From contig CAWUKT010000001.1 of the NCBI GenBank assembly GCA_963923035.1, positions 186,001 to 250,000 of the forward strand: DNA of 64,000 bases. The letters run 5' to 3'. The stretch's first letter is position 1, and the number at the start of each line of letters is the position of its first letter. Shown piece by piece: positions 59,810 through 64,000 of the stretch. Source of the stretch: CAWUKT01 sp963923035. GTDB lineage: Bacteria > Bacteroidota > Bacteroidia > J057 > JADKCL01. Position numbers and translations under genes: made by a program. The notes below the pieces were generated by a model. That model saw nothing but the letters and a program-made list of their open reading frames with translations. It had not been told where the DNA came from and did not search any database.

Positions 59810-61174
59810 TTATTTAGAGCTGTAGGGCAGCAAATAAGGAAGTACCCCAATACAATCTTCGTTTTTGATATCGATGTAGATATTGTTGACGGCCCGCTTG
59901 AACCACTTTTCCAGTGCGCCAGCCTGCTTGTTCTGCAATGCAGCCTGCTGAATCTTGTAAAAGTCCGTCTCCATGGTGAAGACGTGGGGTTCGTAACGGC
60001 GCTTCATGTAAACGATGTGGTAGCCCCGTTTGTTTGCGGGGGAAAACCACTCTTCCGGCTCACTGATTTCTCCTTCTTTCAGGTTGTCGACGAGGAAAAA
60101 GAGGTTGGCATCCAGCATGTCAATGGGAATGCGCTGTTCACCGGTTTGGGGATTCTTGATGGAGCCGCCGTAGGGAGCGGTCATTTGGTCGTCGCTTTCT
60201 TCCATGGCCAATTTCTGGAAGGAAGCACTGCCATTCTCGACGCGTTCTTTGTAGTCTTTCAGGGATTCCTTGGCCCGTTCTTCGTCGTCAGAATCGACGA
60301 GGGGAGCAATCAGGATATGGCGCGCACCGACTTCAATGCCGGTCTGCTTGTACACCTTCATGATATGGAAGCCGTAGGGGCTTTCGAAAATGGGGGATAC
60401 CTCCCCGATTTCGGCTTTGAAGGCCACTTCTTCGAATTCCGGAACCATCCGGCCCCGTCCAAAGGTGCCCAGGTCGCCGCCGACCTTGGCGCTACCGTAG
60501 TCCATACTGTTGTTGCGGGCCGCGTCCTCAAAGTTCACTTCGCCCTTCACAATCTGGTCCCGGAGCCGCTCCAGGCGGGCGCGGGCCATGTCCTTGCTTT
60601 TCAGCGAAGGCTTCGGCATCGCCACAATGTGGTACAGCTCCGCTTCCGCGGGCAGGGGCGGGAGGGAGTCCTTGTTGAGGCCATTGTAAAACTTCTGGAC
60701 TTCGCGGGGCGTGATGGCGACCTGGCCGATGATTTGTTCCCGCATCTGCTGCACGAGCAGCTGGTTCTTCACATCCTTGCGGATGTCGGCCTTGATTTCG
60801 ATCTCCGGTTTGCCGTAGATCTTTTCCAGTTCGTCGCCGTAGATCTGGCGGAAGTAGGCGATCTTCCGATCCACCTCGCCATCGACCTGAAGGTCGGTAA
60901 TGTCAATGGAATCCTGGCGGGCCTTGTTGAGAAGGAGTTTCTCAAAAATCTTTTCCTCCATCACCCGACAGTACATCGTCCCGTCGTCCTCCATCCCATT
61001 GGCCTTGTAGTACTGGATCTGGGCCATGATTTCGCTGTGGAGAATGATGTCTTCCCCGACGATGGCATCGATCTTGTCCAGGCTCTGGGCGTGAAGGGCG
61101 TAGCTACTTCCCAATCCAAAGAGAAGGAGCAAAGCCCAGAATTTAACGGACGATGTAGTTTTTTGCCTCGGCAT
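59810..61174 (-). CDS. SurA-like periplasmic peptidyl-prolyl isomerase
   Basis: The 454-aa protein has a signal peptide (KFWALLLLFGLGSSYALHAQ) and a SurA-type N-terminal chaperone region (LDKIDAIVGEDIILHSEIMA, then VMEEKIFEKLLLNKARQD). Two parvulin domains follow at ~180-280 (AELYHIVAMPKP, GGDLGTFGRGRMVPEFEEVA, YGFHIMKV) and ~283-392 (GARHILIAPL, YGGSIKNPQTGEQ, GYHIVYMKRR). It should escort outer-membrane proteins. The N-terminus overlaps the preceding gene by 32 bases, showing tight coupling. Confidence 0.92.
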   Translation of the reverse strand: MPRQKTTSSVKFWALLLLFGLGSSYALHAQSLDKIDAIVGEDIILHSEIMAQIQYYKANGMEDDGTMYCRVMEEKIFEKLLLNKARQDSIDITDLQVDGEVDRKIAYFRQIYGDELEKIYGKPEIEIKADIRKDVKNQLLVQQMREQIIGQVAITPREVQKFYNGLNKDSLPPLPAEAELYHIVAMPKPSLKSKDMARARLERLRDQIVKGEVNFEDAARNNSMDYGSAKVGGDLGTFGRGRMVPEFEEVAFKAEIGEVSPIFESPYGFHIMKVYKQTGIEVGARHILIAPLVDSDDEERAKESLKDYKERVENGSASFQKLAMEESDDQMTAPYGGSIKNPQTGEQRIPIDMLDANLFFLVDNLKEGEISEPEEWFSPANKRGYHIVYMKRRYEPHVFTMETDFYKIQQAALQNKQAGALEKWFKRAVNNIYIDIKNEDCIGVLPYLLPYSSK

Positions 61175-62003
61175 CTTTCAGAATTTTTTGTTCTGTTTCA
61201 TCAATGAGCTTTACCCGGCGATCATTTCGGAGGATGGCTTTGATGCGGTCCTCGCAGAGGCTCAGGGGGAGGTGGTCATTTTGCTTGACCTTATCGAGCA
61301 TTTTGAACATGTAGCGCCGGCGTTTCCCTTGTATAACGCCGTTCCACTGAATTAATTGCCCAATAGGTGCTTTTGTAAGGTTGCCAAAATACCCCTTGGA
61401 AATGGTATTGACGCGGTCTTTGTCTTTGTAGCTGCTGTCGATCTTCGCTTCGCGCGTATTGCCGACAGCCCACTCCCGCAAGGAACTCAAATCACTCTCT
61501 TCGCGGGACCGCATCCAACGGGCCGCCTGGTCTATGCCTTCACTCTTGGTCGTGATCAGGTAGAAGAAGCTGTAATATTCCTGATCGCTCAGGAAATTGT
61601 CCTTGTTGGTTTCGTAGTATTCGGCCACATCCTCGGAGGGAACCGCCGTGTCCAGCGTTTCCAACATCTTGGCGTGGTATTCGTGCATGATCAACTTGGC
61701 ACGGTAGTTTTCCACCTTGTACGCCACCCGTTCCTCGAGCCCTTCGTCCTCAGAGAGGGCTTTGTCCATGACCGCCTGCTCCCGAATCCACTTCTCAATG
61801 AATTGTTCGGCGTAGCGGATGCTGTCCTCCGTGGGAACCCCGGCGGGGATATAAAAATCGAGCTGGTCTTCGGTAAGGGTCTTGTCCTTGAACTTGGCAA
61901 TGACCTTTGAATCTTCCACCACTTCTCCTTCACCACAACCAACCATAAAGATCAGCAGGGCGGCCCATATCAGTCGGGTAGTGGGGAGTTGGCGTAAGGG
62001 CAC
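61143..62003 (-). CDS. PpiC-cluster lipoprotein
   Basis: The 286-aa lipoprotein has a signal with lipobox FMVGC (Cys23). Residues ~30-130 resemble the SurA N-terminal chaperone helices (DQLDFYIPAG, YAEQFIEKWIREQAVMDKAL), and the centre shows FYLITTKSEG, a degraded parvulin-like strand. The catalytic parvulin motifs are not recognisable, so it is more likely a chaperone than an isomerase. It starts 3 bases downstream of the larger PpiC gene and overlaps the next. Confidence 0.82.
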   Translation of the reverse strand: MPLRQLPTTRLIWAALLIFMVGCGEGEVVEDSKVIAKFKDKTLTEDQLDFYIPAGVPTEDSIRYAEQFIEKWIREQAVMDKALSEDEGLEERVAYKVENYRAKLIMHEYHAKMLETLDTAVPSEDVAEYYETNKDNFLSDQEYYSFFYLITTKSEGIDQAARWMRSREESDLSSLREWAVGNTREAKIDSSYKDKDRVNTISKGYFGNLTKAPIGQLIQWNGVIQGKRRRYMFKMLDKVKQNDHLPLSLCEDRIKAILRNDRRVKLIDETEQKILKDAEAKNYIVR

Positions 62004-62006
62004 GGA

Positions 62007-64000
62007 CTATTTAAAGAGTTGGTCAAATACGTTGTCCTGGACGGATACGGGGTATCTTTCTTCCAATTCCTTCAGCCACTCCTTCTCCAGGTAGTTCTGG
62101 TACTGGGTAATGGCTTCCGATTTGGCGTCTTCGAAAGACTTCTGACCGGCCGGCAACTTTTCCTTCAGTACGAAAATACGGAAGCGATTGTTGCTGTAGA
62201 CGTTCACAGGAGAAATATAACCGGCAGATTCGCTGAACATGGGGTCGATCAGCTGGGATTTGCCGCGCTCGTAGCTCTGCTGGCGCACGGTCAGGCGGAG
62301 GGAAGAAACCTTGTTGATCTCGGAGGTGATTTCCTCTTCGGAGCGACCGGCCTTCAGCATGCCTTCCACTTCGTCGATCACATCGCGGTTGTCGGTGATG
62401 TACTCATCTACCACCACGCGCTCTCCAGCCGTGAACTGGTCCTTGTTGGAGTCGTAGTAGGCTTGCAGGCCCGTGGTGTCTTCGACTGCCTTCCGCCAGA
62501 CCTTCTCTTCGGTCAGGGTGAAGAGGAGAATGCCGTCGCGGTATTCCTTCAGGAGTTCGCGGTACTCGCGGTACTTCTTGGGGAGTTGCTTTTCTTCGAA
62601 TGCCAGTACTTCCTTCTCGATGAACTTGTCGGCGAAGTTGTTGGTGGCGAGTTCGACGGTGGCGCCATTGAGGCCCTTGCGGGTGGCGACATAGTCGTCG
62701 ACAAAGTCTTTGATGGTTCCGGTCGTCATGTTATCGCCGCTGCCAATCGTGTAGATGGGGAGGGGATAGAGAGGACCGGCGGTGGAGTCGTTCGGACGCC
62801 AGAAGCCTTTCAGGTACATGCCATCCTGGCCTTCGTCGATGATGTACTGGGCAAATTTGGCCAGGTTCTCATCGTTGCGCTGGAAATTATTGTCGCGCTT
62901 GATCCGGTCGATGAGGCGGGATTTGCTCAGGGTCGAACGGGGATCGCGGGCGATGCGGCTTTTGATTTCAGGCTCGGCCTCTTCAAAGGTCTTGCGCTTT
63001 TCGATCTCGGTGACCTTCATGATGTGGAAGCCAAAGGCCGTCTGGAAGGGTTCGGAGATTTCTCCTTCGCCCAATTGACGCTTGACGTTTTCCATTTCGG
63101 GGATCAAACGGCCATTGCCGAGGTCGCCGCCGCGTTCGTTGGTATTCGGGTCGTCGCTGAACTTGCGGACCATTTCCCGCCAATCAGCGCCGTTTTTGAG
63201 TTCTTTGTGCAGCTCGTCGATGCGGGCCTTGGCTTCTGCTTCGGTCTTGGCGCTGTACTGCGCTCCGACCCGCACGATGAGGTGGGCAGAGGTCTTCTTG
63301 CCCGGGTTTTCCATCTTGTCCTTCACCTTGATCAGGTGGTAGCCGAAGCTGGTGCGGACCGGCTGGGAAACTTCCCCCTTGGGGGTGTTGTAAGCGCCGC
63401 TTTCGAAGGGGTAAACCATGTCGAAGACGCTAAAGTAGCCGAGGTCACCGGCATTGGACTTGGCGCTGGGATCTTCAGAATTGCGCTTGGCAATGTCGTT
63501 GAAGTCCTGGCCGCCGCTCACGATGGAATCGCGGAGGTTGGTAATCTTGTTGAAGGCCTTGAGGCTGTCGGCGGGGGAGGCGTCGGGGCCGACCATGACC
63601 AGGATATGGGAGGCGGAGACGACCATGTTGCCGCGGTCGTAGGCTTCCTGAATCAATTCCTTTTGGACATTCTTGTCCACAAGGTAAGGCTGGGCCAGCT
63701 GCTTCCGGTAGCCATTGAATTCGGTCTTGAACGACTCGGTTTCGTGGAGACCATTGGCTTCGGCTTCGAGGACCTTGCGCTTAAAATTGATGTACAGGTC
63801 GAGGTATTCCTGGAACTGCTCGGGGGTATGGGCTTTGGCCTCATCCCAGCCGCCATTGTTCTTTTGGTAGACGTATTCAAACTCTCCTTTGTAGACGGTG
63901 TCGGTCCCGGGGAATATCAACAGGGCCGGTCCATCGTCCTCCATGGTGGTAGTGGCGGTGGCAACTTCTTTGGGCTTGCAGCTACTGAGCCCAATCAACA
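62007..64000 (-). CDS. Large PpiC-type lipoprotein isomerase, 5'-truncated by the window edge
   Basis: The frame is open to the right edge. The visible 665 or so codons begin inside a lipoprotein signal (IGLSSC lipobox), so only a few N-terminal residues are missing. Two parvulin domains are visible at ~125-235 (ASHILVMVG, GDLGYFSVFDMVYPFESGAY, FGYHLIKVKDK) and ~238-340 (SAHLIVRVG, GGDLGNGRLIPEMENVKRQL, FGFHIMKV). A third, parvulin-like C-terminal region without clear motifs follows. It is the first visible gene of the five-gene operon leading to nadB and is probably an outer-membrane-biogenesis foldase in the periplasm. Confidence 0.9.
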   Translation of the reverse strand, partial: LIGLSSCKPKEVATATTTMEDDGPALLIFPGTDTVYKGEFEYVYQKNNGGWDEAKAHTPEQFQEYLDLYINFKRKVLEAEANGLHETESFKTEFNGYRKQLAQPYLVDKNVQKELIQEAYDRGNMVVSASHILVMVGPDASPADSLKAFNKITNLRDSIVSGGQDFNDIAKRNSEDPSAKSNAGDLGYFSVFDMVYPFESGAYNTPKGEVSQPVRTSFGYHLIKVKDKMENPGKKTSAHLIVRVGAQYSAKTEAEAKARIDELHKELKNGADWREMVRKFSDDPNTNERGGDLGNGRLIPEMENVKRQLGEGEISEPFQTAFGFHIMKVTEIEKRKTFEEAEPEIKSRIARDPRSTLSKSRLIDRIKRDNNFQRNDENLAKFAQYIIDEGQDGMYLKGFWRPNDSTAGPLYPLPIYTIGSGDNMTTGTIKDFVDDYVATRKGLNGATVELATNNFADKFIEKEVLAFEEKQLPKKYREYRELLKEYRDGILLFTLTEEKVWRKAVEDTTGLQAYYDSNKDQFTAGERVVVDEYITDNRDVIDEVEGMLKAGRSEEEITSEINKVSSLRLTVRQQSYERGKSQLIDPMFSESAGYISPVNVYSNNRFRIFVLKEKLPAGQKSFEDAKSEAITQYQNYLEKEWLKELEERYPVSVQDNVFDQLFK

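Overview
The window looks like a chromosomal segment of a Bacteroidota bacterium, most likely of the Saprospiria group (Saprospiraceae or Lewinellaceae). The evidence is type IX secretion (T9SS) C-terminal sorting domains of type A (SGNH hydrolase, M36 peptidase, triple-repeat protein) and type B (1013-aa repeat protein), a DUF4290-murA gene pair, DUF4476 repeats, a cluster of PpiC-type isomerases next to moxR, and several exact matches to the Bacteroidota -7 promoter element TAnnTTTG. Genes are moderately GC-rich and intergenic DNA is AT-rich. No rRNA, tRNA, CRISPR array, insertion sequence or prophage was recognised.

Layout. 1-5.2 kb: a translationally coupled set (unknown protein, ankyrin/TPR protein, small secreted protein), a secreted carboxypeptidase-regulatory-domain protein and a convergent XRE-cupin regulator. 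5.3-9.1 kb: a 779-aa protein without signal peptide, a 21-bp tandem repeat array and an alpha/beta hydrolase. 9.4-13.9 kb: a UvrD/PcrA helicase, DUF4290 protein and MurA carrying Asp instead of the fosfomycin-reactive Cys. 13.9-19 kb: a double-DUF4476 exported protein behind a sigma-54-like promoter, a TPR histidine kinase and a two-gene secreted/membrane unit. 19-25 kb: cyclophilin, a RecQ-tail-like protein without helicase, a MATE transporter and two unknown proteins. 25-36.4 kb: secreted T9SS cargo (SGNH hydrolase, M36 peptidase, triple-repeat protein), interleaved with a nuclease-toxin-like gene plus a one-base-overlapping partner and an AAA+ ATPase resembling those of extracellular contractile injection systems (eCIS).

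36.6-48.6 kb: panD, a flippase-like membrane protein, a methyltransferase-less spermidine-synthase-like membrane protein, aspS, a type B T9SS protein with five Cys-bearing repeats, an LRR protein, a GH1 glycosidase with a twin-Arg signal and a small basic protein. 48.7-57 kb: a 16-bp inverted repeat, an ECF sigma factor with a large membrane partner, a DPP III lipoprotein, a PAS histidine kinase, a DUF5995 protein and superoxide dismutase. 57.2-64 kb: a minus-strand operon of three PpiC-type periplasmic isomerases/chaperones, MoxR and L-aspartate oxidase; its first gene runs off the right edge.

How they fit together: the exported proteins need outer-membrane biogenesis (PpiC cluster) and T9SS, whose machinery is not in this window. 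The most interesting loci are the nuclease/partner pair at 27.5-28.8 kb, the sigma-54-like promoter with a palindrome upstream at 13.9-14.1 kb, and the helicase-less RecQ-tail protein at 19.8-20.8 kb.
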